From positions 131,144 through 195,143 of the forward strand of contig JXTB01000638.1 of NCBI GenBank assembly GCA_002914805.1: a stretch of 64,000 nucleotides of DNA. The letters run 5' to 3'. Below the pieces are notes generated by a model. That model did not search any database. It worked only from the letters and a program-made list of their open reading frames with translations, and was not told where the DNA came from. A program made the position numbers and the translations under genes. This DNA comes from Parasponia andersonii. Lineage: Eukaryota > Streptophyta > Magnoliopsida > Rosales > Cannabaceae. This document shows, one piece after another, positions 50,234-63,985 of the stretch. The stretch's first letter is position 1. Each line of letters begins with the position of its first letter.

Positions 50234-53200
50234 TGTAACATTATGTAAATCTAGATTAATAGAAATGTCAATTTATAATTTTATCTTATAAGGTTAAAGC
50301 GAAAAATCGGACATTTTGTTTTTTGAAAATTTCATTTTCTTTTAAACATTACTATTCGTAATTATTATTTTAATTCATAATTAAAATTTAGTCTCAAAAT
50401 AGAAATTAGATTCATACACTTTATAAAAATAAAACCACACTCATTTTTTGTTAAATAATTAAGTACTTGAAAATAAAAACATAGAATTACTGTTTGGGAT
50501 TCCGCCACCACTAACTAACCTCTAATAGGAATTATTGCTCATTTGGAAAATTTAAATGAATAGAATGAGCTTGCGCCTAGTAAGTAAATCTCATGGATGT
50601 AATAAATGTCATGTCACATGAATAGTATACTTTTAGAACCATAACTATGTATCCTTTTTTTTTTTTTGAAACATCTTATTCATAAATATTTTTATTTCAT
50701 AAACTTTTTATATTTGAGCTCAATATAGTATAATGCCAAATCTATTAGAAATGATAAGTCATAGAAATAGTATCATGACAAGTATATGTAACCTTATAGC
50801 TATTCGGATCCCATATAGCTATCGTAATACAATGACTAGCATCGCACTTTAAACTTTCGCTATTAACATAATGACTGTGGGTAAATCAGTCAGTCGCTCA
50901 CACTCTTTCAAGAACTTAATATACACTTAAAGAAAACATTTTTCTTAAAACATAGTTTTGGATACATAGTAATTTAAAAAAAATTAATTTCATAGAAAAT
51001 CATAATTTTTTTTTCATGCAATTATGTATGCACATGTTCATGACATATTTATATACTTAATACAACTATTATTACAGAACATATAATAACATATTAGTAT
51101 AATCACAATTATATCATAAATGACACATAACTTTTCATATAAATACATAGGGTGAGATTTACTTACCGTAGGTCCTTAGAAAATTTTATTTGTGCTTATA
51201 ATGAAATTCTACACATTCGACCTTGTTATAGTCACGTGCACTTTTTTAATCCTTTTTTATTAATATTCATGCAATAATATTCATTATATATATTAATACA
51301 TGCTACTAGAAATATATTTATATGTTTTACAAAAAAAAAATACTCATATTATACAACTATAAAATCATGTTTCATAACATCTATAACTAAAAATGTAAAA
51401 ATTTCAACAAGTAATGCATACTTAAAGAATTTTAGATTCTAGTACAAAACTCTATTTACTTTGAAAGATAATATTATAATATAAAAATAAAGTTATAAAA
51501 AATTATATNTGCAATTATGTATGCACATGTTCATGACATATTTATATACTTAATACAACTATTATTACAGAACATATAATAACATATTAGTATAATCACA
51601 ATTACATCATAAATAATACATAACTTTTCATATAAATACATAGGGTAAGATTTACTTACCGTAGGCCCTTACAAAATTTTATTTGTGCTTGTAATGAAAT
51701 TCTACACATTCGACCTTGTTATAGTCACGTGCACTCCTTTTTTATTAATATTCATGCAATAATATTCATTATATATATTAATACATGCTACTAGAAATAT
51801 ATTTATATGTTTTACAAAAAAAAATACTCATATTATACAACTATAAAATCATGTTTCATAACATCTATAACTAAAAATGTAAAAATTTCAACAAATAATG
51901 CATACTTAAAGAATTTTAGATTCTAGTACAAAACTCTATTTACTTTGAAAGATAATATTATAATATAAAACTAAAGTTATAAAAAATTATTTAGAAATTT
52001 TTTAATAAGTTTTAACATGCTTTTACTAATTTCTAATATATAAATTGAAATTTGATAAAAACTATTTAAGCACCAAACCATTCTTGAATTTTATAGAATT
52101 ATTTCTATATACCCAAAAAACTTTATATTTTAAGAGAACATCTTTAACATATTTTTACAGATAGAAAAAAATTAGGGATTCAAAATTATACTATTACATA
52201 GCATATATAATTTTTAAAATTATATCTTAAATTCATAACAGCACTTAACTTATAAAATCATATGCTATTTTGAAAATTATAATTAATTATCCAAAAATTT
52301 TAAAAATATTTTGAGTCTCTTATGACATATATATTAGTGTTTAATAAAATTTTCAAGCCTAAATAAAATCAATAGGATAAGATTTTAGCACTATTATCTT
52401 GGATAAACAAAAATATCAGATTTACGAGTTATAAAAGCAATATATAAAGAAAATTTAATAATGATTAGAAAGAAAATCATGACATTACAAAACTTTCCAA
52501 AATATGAGTTAATATATGTATGAATATATTTTAAAATTTTTCAACTCAAATTAAAAACGTTTACCCTCTAAAATCATAGAACAAAGTCAATAAAATTTAT
52601 TTTTTAGCTTTTCATAGGTGACAACCAACATGTATAAAAAGAATTCTATAAAATCATAAGAGTAAGATATAAATGTAAAAATTTTAAGAAATTAAATAGA
52701 CATATAGAAAGAATTCTCATAAAAATTTCAAACCTTAACAAAATTTTTAACTCTAAATATCATAAATTGAATTTGAACCTAAGTGTAGTAAAATATAATA
52801 ATGTTGAAAGACTAAGAGTTTTAAGAATTATTTTTTTCTTGAATCTTGAAGAAAACTTTATTAGAATTTCTTGAAATCTTTATAGACTACCAAAATTATG
52901 AGAGAAAAAGAGGTAAAGAGAAGTATAACTAGAAAGTAGATTGTGATTACAAGATAATGCTCTATTTATAGGCTTATTGTGAACATATTTAAAATATATA
53001 TTTTTTAAAGTTAATAATAATTACACTACTTACTTAAATTTTTTCTTTTTTTTTATTTGTTATCTTTTGATTATGAAATTAATTAATTTCCATTATGCTC
53101 TTCCACTTGTAAAAGTAGTACAATATTTAATAACAACATATAGATAAATAATATGTAGACAACATCATTCTTGTATTTAGTATCTATTTAAGCAATATAA

Positions 53201-53362
53201 TGAATGTATCTTTCAAATAGTTAATGTATTAAACTATACCATCTTTACATTTTTCAAATTTTTTTTGTTTTCTAATATTATTAATTAATTTCTTTTACTT
53301 TAATAGCTATTGGGATGTAAACTCATAACATGTTTTGCCAACTCCACCATTAACAAAGTAAT
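50234..53362 (-). repeat. Right (5') LTR of the chromovirus
   Basis: On the plus strand it starts tgtaacattatgtaaatc beside the primer site and ends near ccattaacaaagta. It contains an internal near-identical duplication (51017-51990). It is about 3.1 kb, against 1.3 kb for the left LTR. Confidence 0.85.
51017..51990. repeat. 493-bp tandem duplication abutting an N
   Basis: Copy one runs 51017-51508 and copy two 51510-51990; both start tgcaattatgtatgcacatg. They are nearly identical, with a few substitutions and small indels, and a single N at 51509 sits exactly at the joint. Confidence 0.9.
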
Positions 53363-53594
53363 AGTATACAAATAATAAAAATAGTGCTTATATAATTTAT
53401 TGTCAACTTAGCAAAGGTTGTTAATTATTCTTTTCTTTTCCTTTTTTTTCTCTTTTTTTTTTAAAGTTACTTTATTAAATCAAATATATATATATATATA
53501 TATATATAATACATATAATACTTAATCTATAATTTGGGCTAGAATTATTAGAAATATTAATTTGAGCTTTCTTGTATCAAGATAAGTGATTATT

Positions 53595-54193
53595 NNNNNN
53601 NNNNNNNNNNNNNNNNNNNNNNNNNNNNNNNNNNNNNNNNNNNNNNNNNNNNNNNNNNNNNNNNNNNNNNNNNNNNNNNNNNNNNNNNNNNNNNNNNNNN
53701 NNNNNNNNNNNNNNNNNNNNNNNNNNNNNNNNNNNNNNNNNNNNNNNNNNNNNNNNNNNNNNNNNNNNNNNNNNNNNNNNNNNNNNNNNNNNNNNNNNNN
53801 NNNNNNNNNNNNNNNNNNNNNNNNNNNNNNNNNNNNNNNNNNNNNNNNNNNNNNNNNNNNNNNNNNNNNNNNNNNNNNNNNNNNNNNNNNNNNNNNNNNN
53901 NNNNNNNNNNNNNNNNNNNNNNNNNNNNNNNNNNNNNNNNNNNNNNNNNNNNNNNNNNNNNNNNNNNNNNNNNNNNNNNNNNNNNNNNNNNNNNNNNNNN
54001 NNNNNNNNNNNNNNNNNNNNNNNNNNNNNNNNNNNNNNNNNNNNNNNNNNNNNNNNNNNNNNNNNNNNNNNNNNNNNNNNNNNNNNNNNNNNNNNNNNNN
54101 NNNNNNNNNNNNNNNNNNNNNNNNNNNNNNNNNNNNNNNNNNNNNNNNNNNNNNNNNNNNNNNNNNNNNNNNNNNNNNNNNNNNNNNNNNNNN
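53595..54193. other. Assembly gap (599 N)
   Basis: Unsequenced. The left flank has a (TA)n run (53485-53509) and the right flank begins in a (CT)n run, both typical assembly breakpoints. Confidence 0.99.
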
Positions 54194-56433
54194 CTCTCTC
54201 TCTCTTTTCCTCTGTATACTTGTAACACTTTCTCCTAAAGGGTCTTCCATGTGTAGCGAGCTCTTAAAAATGGCTACTAGAGAGCTTTTCTTTTAAGTAT
54301 ACAAAGATCAATTTATAACTTTATTACACTTATTGGACTCAACTGATCATTAAATAACTATTGAACTCTAATATGTGCTATACATGGGACCAGATAGATT
54401 TATGAAATCTAAGCTGTAATGGACTGGTTAGTCACAACCATAATTAACTCTTAATATAAACTTTATTCATAATATATACAAAATTATGTCTACTACATAT
54501 AACTCTTTTGTGGATAATTTTAACATCATCTTTTCGTCTTGGAGCCCTATGATGTGTTACGATTAGTACTGAATGAAATAAGCTAAAAACAAAATGTCTT
54601 TAACGAACTTAGCATGTTATTATAGGTTGTACTTATAAGGAATAAATCCTAACAATCTCCTAGCTGCCGTAAAGCAAATAAAACATGTCTCTAAGTCTTA
54701 AACCTTCTAGGTATCTATCCAAACTCTTCTAAGGTATTGCTTTTGTAAATAGACCTCCCAAGCTATCTATTGATGCTATCTTGCATATTATCACGTCTTC
54801 TCTTTGTACAATTTTTTTTAACTAGTGATATATTTGGCTTCTAAGTTCCCTTGAGTTGGTACCTTCTCCGTTTTTATAATACTAAAGTGTGATACTGTGA
54901 TAGGTTCTACAACAATGGGAACTACTTCAAGATCTAATAAGAACTTGCACTGCCAAATAACCTATTTTACAGCGGTATAAGCTACGTATTCGTCTTTCAT
55001 GGTTGAATCAATTTATAATATTGCTCGATCCTTTTCTATATAATAGTTCCATCACCAAGAATGACTATAAAACCCAAGGTTGATCTTCTAGAGTGTGCAT
55101 CAGATTTTTAATCAGTATAACCTATGAGTTTAGATTTTTCTCCGTAATAAACAAACATATAATCTCTTGTTCTTTGAAGATATTTGAGTAGCTGCTCTAC
55201 TGCAACCCAATATTCCGTACATGGATTCGATAATACCTGCTAACAATCTCAGGAATATAAAATATGTCAAGTCCCATACACGAGGATTCCTACTATAGAT
55301 GCATATGGAAATCTCTTCAGGTATTTCTTTTCTTATCCATTCTTAGAAGGTTGCTTCTTGAATAATTTGATACAATGTTGAAAAGTAGAAACCTTTTCTT
55401 CAAATCCTCCATTGAGAATCTAGTGAATATCTTAACAATATATGGGATCATTTTGTTCTTTCGATCTTATATAACTAATATACCAAGAACATATAATTAG
55501 ATTCTCTTAATTCCTTCATATTGAACTATTTTACTTGTAAAATATCATTTAAAAAAAAGACATATTTATCTTAAATAAAACACACATTTTTTGCAATTAA
55601 CCCTTCAAAAAACAAAAAGTTAAAGTGGAACCTTTGAACCCCAAAACCAAACCTAACCTTTAAAAACGAAAAGCCTGGTTGAAGCCAAGAAAGGAACCCC
55701 GAAAAATAACAAACTTCCAATCCCAAGCCAATTCCAAAAAACCAACTAGTTGTATCGTATAGATACTTTCATCAAGATTTCTATTTAATAATATTATCTT
55801 GACATCCATTTTCTGAATATCATAACCGAGGCTTACTACAGCTGATAAGAGAGTCCAAATAAATTTAAGCATTGGAAAAAATAAGAAGATTTCTTTATAA
55901 TAGATTCCTTCCTTCTAGGTGTAACCTATGGGTTTTACCCGTTTGGAAAGTTTTCAAGAGTCTAGATTTGATTAGAGTACATGGACTCTATTTTATATTA
56001 CATAGCATTTTGCCAATAGTTGGCACCAACTTCTTCCTTAGCTTCTTTGTGGGTCCAAGGACAAGGATAATTATCATTATCGTTTGAGATATTTTGAATT
56101 GTTTCCTCCAAATCATTCTACCTTTAGGATGTCTAGCAATCCTACCACCAAGCGAGGTTTCCTAGGTTGTTGATCAATAGGTCTTATAATATATTCTTAT
56201 GTACTGACTTTTTTTCATTATATGAAACTTGCTCATATAAAGATTCTCTTGAAATTTCTTCATGGATTATTTTAATTTTGTGCTTAAAATTTTTCATAAG
56301 GTATTACTGGTTTTTGTCCCAAAGAATAATTGGTTCAAAACTTTAAATATCAAAGATATTCGAAAACACCTTGCGGTGCTTATACTAAGGTGGGTTCAAA
56401 TCAAAAGGTACCTTACTACGTCCGGAAGCACTG
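54194..56433 (-). mobile_element. Ty1/copia remnant: 3' LTR, RNase H and reverse transcriptase parts
   Basis: It reads right to left. About 55660-56300 holds the reverse transcriptase start (QMDVK-like IQKMDVKIILLNRNLDESIY, preceded by an IESMYSNQI block). About 54760-55350 holds RNase H remains (MKDEYVAYTA). The 3' LTR begins at 54654 (minus strand TGTTAGGATTTATTCC), preceded by a purine-rich ggcagctaggagat. The LTR runs left into the gap. Gag, integrase and the other LTR are not seen, and the coding part is heavily broken. The Tat element lies directly against its right end. Confidence 0.75.
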
Positions 56434-57083
56434 TGTTGTGCAGTCTAAAATTCTATGTCAGGTCGCATGAGTAAGATTGAGTACGACCTCTTCCGAAAAA
56501 GTTGCATACGACCTCAACTGCATAAGTTAGTACGACCTCTTCCGAAAGAGTTATATGTGACCTCCTCCGAATAAGTTAAGTGTGACCAGAATGAAAAGGA
56601 GACTAGTCTATACTTCGTCAAACGAGTAACTTATAAAGAAAGGGAAACAAAAGTTTCTCTTTAAAGATTAACCAGTTACCTTATTTAAGTGATTACCCAG
56701 TTATATTGTTACTCAAATTATATTGCCCGATTGTACAGTTACCCATTCTCACAATTGAGAATATTGAGCTATCCTCATCTATATAAAGGGAGTTTAATGT
56801 TTCAGTAAGGGGATCTTGGACTTTTTCTGATCTTGGGAGGCTGAGGAATTTTTGAGAGAACTTTTTTAATTTTTTCTTCTTCTTTCTGGAGAACACATTG
56901 TAATTTTGAGTTCTTGTAATTCTCCAGAAAATAGTGAAAAATAGTGGACGTAGGCTCATCTTTTCTGGGGCCGAACCACTATAAAATTCTTGCCTCTTTA
57001 TTTACTTTAATTGATAACCCTTTTCACACAAGCCACATCTTGTAATTTTTCTAAATTTATTGTTGACAAAACCTCCATCAATA
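56434..57083 (+). repeat. 5' LTR of the Tat element
   Basis: It starts tgttgtgcagtc and ends ccatcaata. It has the same subrepeats (acgacctcttccgaaa units), TATA box (tctatataaaggga, about 56775) and 3' block as the solo LTR at 18590. The primer site attggcgctagaaggagga follows directly. Confidence 0.88.
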
Positions 57084-57218
57084 ATTGGCGCTAGAAGGAG
57101 GACTATTCCGGCAAAATAGTTTGTCAAATTTCGCTTTTTTAATAATAGCAAACACCAGAAATACTACTAGAGTCACCGAAACTAGCCAAAACCAACCCCA
57201 AAGCACTGCTGCTATATA

Positions 57219-57576
57219 GCAGACCCTGCTCAGGATCAGCCTACCATGACCACATCAGAAAACCTTGCTCAGAGACAGGATCGCATGGAGGAGACACTGG
57301 TGAACCTTCAACAAATCACTAACCAGATCAATGACTCCCTACGACGACTTACTGAAGGACAGATGGTGACCCCACCATAGCACGAACGTCCTCTACATAG
57401 CAGACCCTACTCAGGATCAGCCTACCATGACCGCATCAGAAAACCTTACTCAGAGATAGGATTGCATGGAGGAGACATTGGTGAACCTTCAACAAATCAC
57501 TAACAAGATCAATGACTCCCTACGACGACTTACTAAAGGACAGATGGTGACTCCATCATAGCACGAACGTCCTAGA
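57219..57576 (+). repeat. 181-bp tandem duplication at the start of the Tat gag region
   Basis: Copies begin at 57219 and 57400 with gcagaccct and share aaccttcaacaaatcacta. They differ at about ten bases. Confidence 0.85.
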
Positions 57577-60500
57577 GAACGTCCTGTTCAACTACCTGAG
57601 AAAGGAATACAGATCCTAGAGATAAGGAAACGTGACTAGCCAAAAACCCAGTAAGAGCGTCATGAAGATCGCATCTCCAAGGGAAAAGGCAAAGTCGCAA
57701 ACTTGCCTCTAGAATCTGGTACAGAAAGTTCAAGCACTAACTGTGATCGTGGACAACCTTCTCACAAATCAACTGGTAATCAAGACCGCTTAAATAGCGA
57801 ACAAAAATGTCAATCAAGAAGCATATTCGAAAGAATCAGTAGAGAGTCGAGACAAAATCCGACAGACCTAAGACAACACTTGGAGTGGCGACGTAGTCAT
57901 GAACGATCTGTATCGTATCATAACGACCAAAGCCGATCTCGTCGCATCATTTCGCTGGATTCCTCTCACAGATCGCAAAAGACTCTACCTGACCAACCTA
58001 CCATACATCGAGATAACGATCAAAGGCCGCCTTTACCACCAACAAGAGATAATGCTCTTCCTCCAATTCGACAAGGTCCAGAGGAAACTCTACGATCTTA
58101 TCTCAACCGATTCACCTCAGAGTTAGTAAAGGTCAACAACCCACCTGAAGGGGGAGTTTTAACTCTCATGATGGTTGGGGTGCGACCAGAAACTAAACTC
58201 TGTGAGGAATTACTTGAGCGAGAATGTAGAACTCTTGAAGACTTCTACCGAAGAGTTGGTCAGTATCTGAGGGTAGAATCTTCGCGCGAAAATCTTCAAA
58301 AGACAAAGAAAGAAGGAAGAAAAGATGCTACTAAAGACGCGATCACGACCAATAATAACGGTAATAAGAAAAACAAAAGGAGTAATGAATAGTTGACAGA
58401 GAATCAGCCTAGAACTAAAAAGCAAAAGATTTCAAGAGCTCCTATGCGGTTCAATAATCATACCGAGTTAAACGCGCCCATAGATCATATCAATGCAGTC
58501 ACAAACTAGGAGGAGCGATACCATCAATCGGAACCAATGAAACGGGACAGAGCCAAGCACGACCCCAACAAGTTCTGCCGGTATCATAATGACATTGGAC
58601 ATTACACTAATAATTGCTACGCCTTGAAGGACGAAATTGAAAGATTATTAAAGAAAGGCGACTGCGGTAATATACCAGGCAGAACAACGAAAGGCGAGAA
58701 GAAAACCAACAGTGACCTCCAGAAATTCAACGCGAAGTACGAACTATCTTTGGAGGACCACATGTTGGTGGAAATTCAAAAAGGGCTCAAGACAGGTATG
58801 CATGAGAAGCTCAACAACAGCAATTGACCAAGGTCATACACCTTGAGCAACGACCACGAAAGCTTCAACGAGTACCGAATGTGGATATTACCTTCACAGA
58901 ATAGGACGCAAGGGATGTCCATTATCCGAATAATGATGCATTGGTCATAAAAATTAATTATGGAAGCACGCAGTTGTGGCGAGTATTGGTTGATAACGGG
59001 AGTGCTGTTGACATCTATACTACGAAGCCTTTAAGAAGATGGGGTTAAATGAAAGTGACTTGAAGCCTACCGTCACTCCGCTCTATGGTTTCACTGGTGA
59101 CAGCCTAATGCTTATGGGCATGATTGAATTAATGGTCAACGTTGGAACCTATCGTAGGGTTTCAATGATAATGACCCTATTTTTGGTAGTCAATTGCCCC
59201 TCCGCATTCAATGCTGTGCTGGAAAGACCGATACTCAGGGAACTTCGAGCTATCACTTCAATCTATCATCTCACTATGAAATTCTCGACCCAACACAGAG
59301 TAGACGAGGTGCAAGGAAACCAATATGATGCGCGGACTTGTTATAACAACTCGTTGAAACTCACAGTAAAGGATACGACGTCTCGCACAATGATGGTCTA
59401 GCTACCAAAAGAAGCGTCAGTCGAAACATCGGGCAAAACGTTAGTCGATGCATCAGGTGAAACGTCAGTCGAAGTATCAGGTGGAATGTCAGTCGAAGTA
59501 TCAGTTAAAGTGTCAGACAAAGTGTCAGTCGAACCATCAAATAAAGCATCAATCGACACGACCAGTGAAGACTTCGATCCTCAAGAAATAGACGAAGAGG
59601 TCAGAACTGGACCCATTGAAGATCTAGAGGATTTATCATTTGACATGTCCTCCAAGACTTTAAAGATTGGAACGAAGATTCAAGAACCTGTGCGAGCTTC
59701 ATTGGTCGCTTTTCTGAAATCTAACTTGGACATCTTCGCATGGCAACATTCGGACATGGTAGGGATTGATTCGAATATCATATGCCACCATCTTAACATA
59801 GACCCGACAAAGAAGCCTGTACAGCAGAAAAGAAGAGCTATGAATTCAGAGCGCTACTCCGCGTTGAAAGAAGAGGTGGAGAAGCTGCTCGAAATTGGAT
59901 TTATAAGGGAATCTTTTTACCAAGCTGCCTAGCTAACCCAGTTTTGGTAAAGAAACGCAATGGAAAGTAGAGAACGTGCATCGATTTTACCGATCTCAAC
60001 AAAGCATACTCGAAGGATAGCTTCCCCTTTCCGAGAATCAACTAGCTTATAGATGCGACATCGGGGCATGAACTCTTAAGTTTCATGGACACGTATTCTG
60101 GATACAATCAAATCCCCATGTATGAGCTAGATGAGGAGCATACCTCGTTCATCATTGATCAAGGATTATACTACTACAAGAAGATGCCCTTCGGACTTAT
60201 CAACGTAGGAGCGACCTGCCAGCATCTTGTCAATATGATGTTTGCAAAACAAATTGCCAAGACAATGGAGGTATATGCCGAAGATCACATCAAGTATCTT
60301 GATGAGATGTTCAAAATTCTTCGGAAATATCAAATGAAGCTGAATCCCTAAAAATGTGCATTCGGGATAGGATCTGGAAAATTTCTTGGTTTCATGGTTA
60401 ATCAGTGAGGCATTGAAGCTAACCCTCAGAAGATACAAGTGTTGATTGATATGCAATCTCCTTGTAAACCCAGGGATGTACAAAGTCTAGCAGGAAGAGT

Positions 60501-62952
60501 GGTTGCACTGAGTCGGTTTGTATCCAGGTCAACTGATAAATGCCCACCGTTCTTTGAAGTATTAAAAGGATCAAAGAGTTTCGAATGGATGGGAGAATGT
60601 GAGCAGGCGTTCCAAGAGTTAAAAACATACTTGGGTTCTCCTCCACTCTTGTCGAAGCCAAACCTAGGAGAAGAATTATACTTATATCTCGCTGTTTCCA
60701 AATATACGACGAGTGTTGCATTGATTTGCGAGGAGGAAAATATAGAGCGACCTGTCTATTATGTAAGTGAAAGATTACTTGATGCTGAAACTAGATACCC
60801 AGAGATGAAAAAATTGGCACTAGCACTTGTTATCGCATCAAGGAAGCTTCGACCTTACTTTCATGCTCATTCCATCAGAGTTTTCACGAATTTTCCGTTG
60901 AAACAGGTTCTATAGAAACCTGAGGCTTCAGGACGGCTATTTAAGTGGGCCGTTGAATTGAGTCAATTTGATATCAATTTTTAACCTCGCACTGCCATAA
61001 AAGGGTCAGGCCCTCGCAGATTTTGTTGCAGAATTCACATATGATGTCGATGTTCCCACCGAAGTACTCAAAAAACCCGCTTCATATTCATCAAGGTTGT
61101 AGAAACTTTATGTTGATGGGTTATCAAACGAAAATGGAGCAGGTGCAGGCCTAGTTTTAATCAGTCCTGAAGGGCATAACATTCATTGTGTTCTTTACTT
61201 CAAATTCTAAGTGTCGAATAATGAGGCTGAATATGAAGCACTGATAGCTGGGCTAAAGCTTGCACAGGAAATGAAGGTCGAGATGATTGAAGTGTACAGC
61301 GACTCTCAGCTGGTCATTTATCAGGTTAAGGGCGATTATCAAGCAAGAGGGGAGAGAATGATCGCCTATTTACAGGAGGTACAACGATTGTTCTCAACAT
61401 TCATTGCTTATAACATTCAACTTCTTCCTCGCATTGAAAATACCCGGGCGGATGCACTTGCAAAGCTCAATTCAACGAAAGATGCAGAGTTGTTGAAGGT
61501 TGTTCCTGTTGAATTTCTTGTATCACTAAGCATCGAAGTTGAACCCCAAGTAACCATGCCAGTTGACGAAAAACCATCGTGGATAGATCCTATACTGCAA
61601 TATTTACAAAATGGTGATCTTCCCGAAAGCAACGACGATGCAAAGCAACTCCGCATGAAGGCAGCCCACTATATCATCCATGATGAGAAGCTTTATCGAA
61701 GAAGTTTTAGCTCGCGATTATTATTATGTGTCAATGATGAAAAAGCACGCTACATTTGAGGGAAATTCACGAAGAAATATGCGGAAATTATTCTGGGGGG
61801 CAAGCACTTGCAAACAAGATTCTTTGACAAAGGTATTTTTGGTCGACTATGAAGAATGATATAATGGAATTTGCTAGGAGGTGTGATAAATGTCAACGAT
61901 TTGCAACTATTCCTAGAATACCACATGTTCCTTTAACTACAATGACTAGTCCATGGTCATTTGCTGTTTAAGGAATTGATATTATCGGGATGCTTCCATT
62001 AGCACGGGGTGGATTGAAGTATGCGGTGGTCGCAATCGATTATTTCGCAAAATGGACGGAAGCTGAGGCCTTGAGCACCATTTTTGCAAAGAAGATGATA
62101 GATTTTATTTACAAATCTATAATCTGCCGTTATGGTATACCACATACTATAATTTTCTGATAATGGGAAACAATTCGACTGCGATGAGTTCCGTAACTTC
62201 TGCAACAACTTGGGCATCAAGAAGAGTTTCTCTGCTACTATTCATCCACAAGCCAATGGGCAGATCGAAGCAATAAACAAAATACTAAAACAGAATATAA
62301 AGATGAAGCTGGAAGAGTATAAAGGAGCTTGACCAGAAGTACTTCCAGAAGTTTTATGGGCTTATCGCACCATTCAACGAACCACTACTAGAGAGAGTCC
62401 ATTCTCTTTAGCTTATAGATATGAAGCAATGATCCCAGTTGAAATTGGTGCGAGCTCTCTACGGCGATCTGTTTATGAGCAAGATCAGAATGATGTATTA
62501 ATGAGAATTGAGCTCAATTTTTTAGAAGAAATGTGTGAACAATCTCAACTTCGAATCGCTTCATATAAACAACGCACTGCTTGACATTATAACTCCAAAG
62601 TCAAACGTAGACATTTTGAAGTTGGTGATCTTGTCCTTCGAAGAATTCTATCTAATAATAAAGAGCATGATGCTAGTGTATTTGGACCTTCCTGGGAAGG
62701 ACCTTATGTAATTGACGTCGTCATTCGACCTGGGACATACAAGCTAGCTTGCATCGGTGGACAAAAGATCGAACAAGCTTGGAATACAGAATAACTTCGT
62801 CGTCATTATCAATGAATCTTCATGTATTTTCAACGGCTTCCTGTATCTTCATTATTTCGTCATTCGTCAATAATATTTCTTCGGCTATTACTTCAACTTC
62901 ATTTGATTCATCTCTTATAGTTCTATGGCAGTTTTCGGATACCATAAAACTC

Positions 62953-62966
62953 GGGGGGCAGTGGGA
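62953..62966 (+). promoter_or_regulatory. Possible polypurine tract of the Tat element
   Basis: ggggggcagtggga lies 140 bases after the integrase end. Tat elements often carry such G-rich tracts downstream of integrase. No LTR start follows it here, so it may be an internal tract or a relic. Confidence 0.45.
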
Positions 62967-63383
62967 TCAGAATATTATCTCCTACTTGCTTTCTAAGGGA
63001 TTATGCAAACGTCCATTTAAAGGAGTTGGAATCCTAGGATTTTCTCCTCGCTTCATGCCTTAGCATGTCGTATTACACAATTTCCCTCCTCGAACAACAA
63101 AGTAACTAAGCAAAACGTTCATTGTTCGATATGATATATTGCTATATTTACATTTTGCCATGAAACTTTTGAAAAACAGTATTGAGTTTGCATCACTCGT
63201 ACTTGCTGTTTTCTTAAGCGACCTAACCTATCCTAACACTTAAAACGAGTTTTAAGTTAGTTGGATTCAAATCGCAAAAAGCGTACCGATCAGTCACCTA
63301 GTGATTGACTATTTAGTTAAAATTACAATGTTGTGTTTTGATTATTCTGCAGGAATATATATCTGACAAGAAAAAAAGCATTC

Positions 63384-63985
63384 ATTAAAAAGCATGCACC
63401 CATATACAAGCAAAGAGAAAAAGGGGGACCAAGCCCGCATTGTTCTGAGGTAAAAAAAAATGAATACAAATGTGTTTTCTATACAGAAGTGCTTGCTCTG
63501 CCATCTCTAGTTTTGGTGGTTTCCTCTTCCCTCCAATTCTGGACAAACTAGACCACGTCCTTGCCAAGGATAGAGAAGTCAAAGCCCGGATGCTCGCAGA
63601 AGATGTTAAAAATAATGGTTGATGAGGTCATGTCGCTGGCTTTATCCTCGAGCTTTTTGACTTCGGTAGCCTTGAACTCTTCAATAGCCTTATGAACCAC
63701 CTCTGTTGTCGCCTCCTTCATGCGATCCGGACGCTCGGAGATAGTTGAAGCTCGGAGATAGTTTCTCGAGCTCTTTGACTTTCTCTTCGAGATTTTCCTT
63801 TTTGAGCTTCTCCTTGGCCAGGCCTTCGAGCAGCTGCTACCTCTCTAAGTCAAAGGCTTTTTTCTCCTCCTCCTGAGCTTTCTCCAAGTTCTTGAATGCT
63901 TGGGTTATCTCTTCAACTTTTTCGGCCTTTTCCAAACATTCGAGAACCGGGTCATGCATCAGGACAACAACAGCCATGGTCTGAA
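63384..63985 (-). other. Antisense coiled-coil ORF remains within the Tat element
   Basis: The minus strand encodes a Lys/Glu-rich coiled-coil segment (for example ENLEEKVKELEKL) followed by a conserved-looking block (KLEDKASDMTSSTIIFNIF) near its end. Extra ORFs between integrase and the 3' LTR, some in antisense, are known in the Tat lineage. It is a broken copy, treated as part of the element. Confidence 0.6.

Larger units (their letters stand above)
40518..53362 (-). mobile_element. Decayed Tekay-type chromovirus (Ty3/gypsy), minus strand, with nested insertions
   Basis: The element reads right to left. Parts: right-hand (5') LTR 50234-53362; primer site 50220-50231; gag about 49400-50160; protease about 49010-49380 with a DSGATHSFV-type active site; reverse transcriptase about 48053-48975; RNase H about 45200-45953; integrase about 44200-45200; chromodomain remains about 43840-44000; left-hand (3') LTR 40518-41784. 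A solo LTR of another family splits pol (45954-48047), and a LINE piece lies between the chromodomain and the left LTR. The primer site, lineage-typical gag and chromodomain point to the Tekay/Del group. The element is thoroughly broken (well over ten interruptions), and its LTRs differ greatly in length, so it is old. Confidence 0.85.

Noticed and set aside
53522-54296. ORFs of over 200 codons on both strands
   Set aside because: They consist almost entirely of N from the assembly gap.
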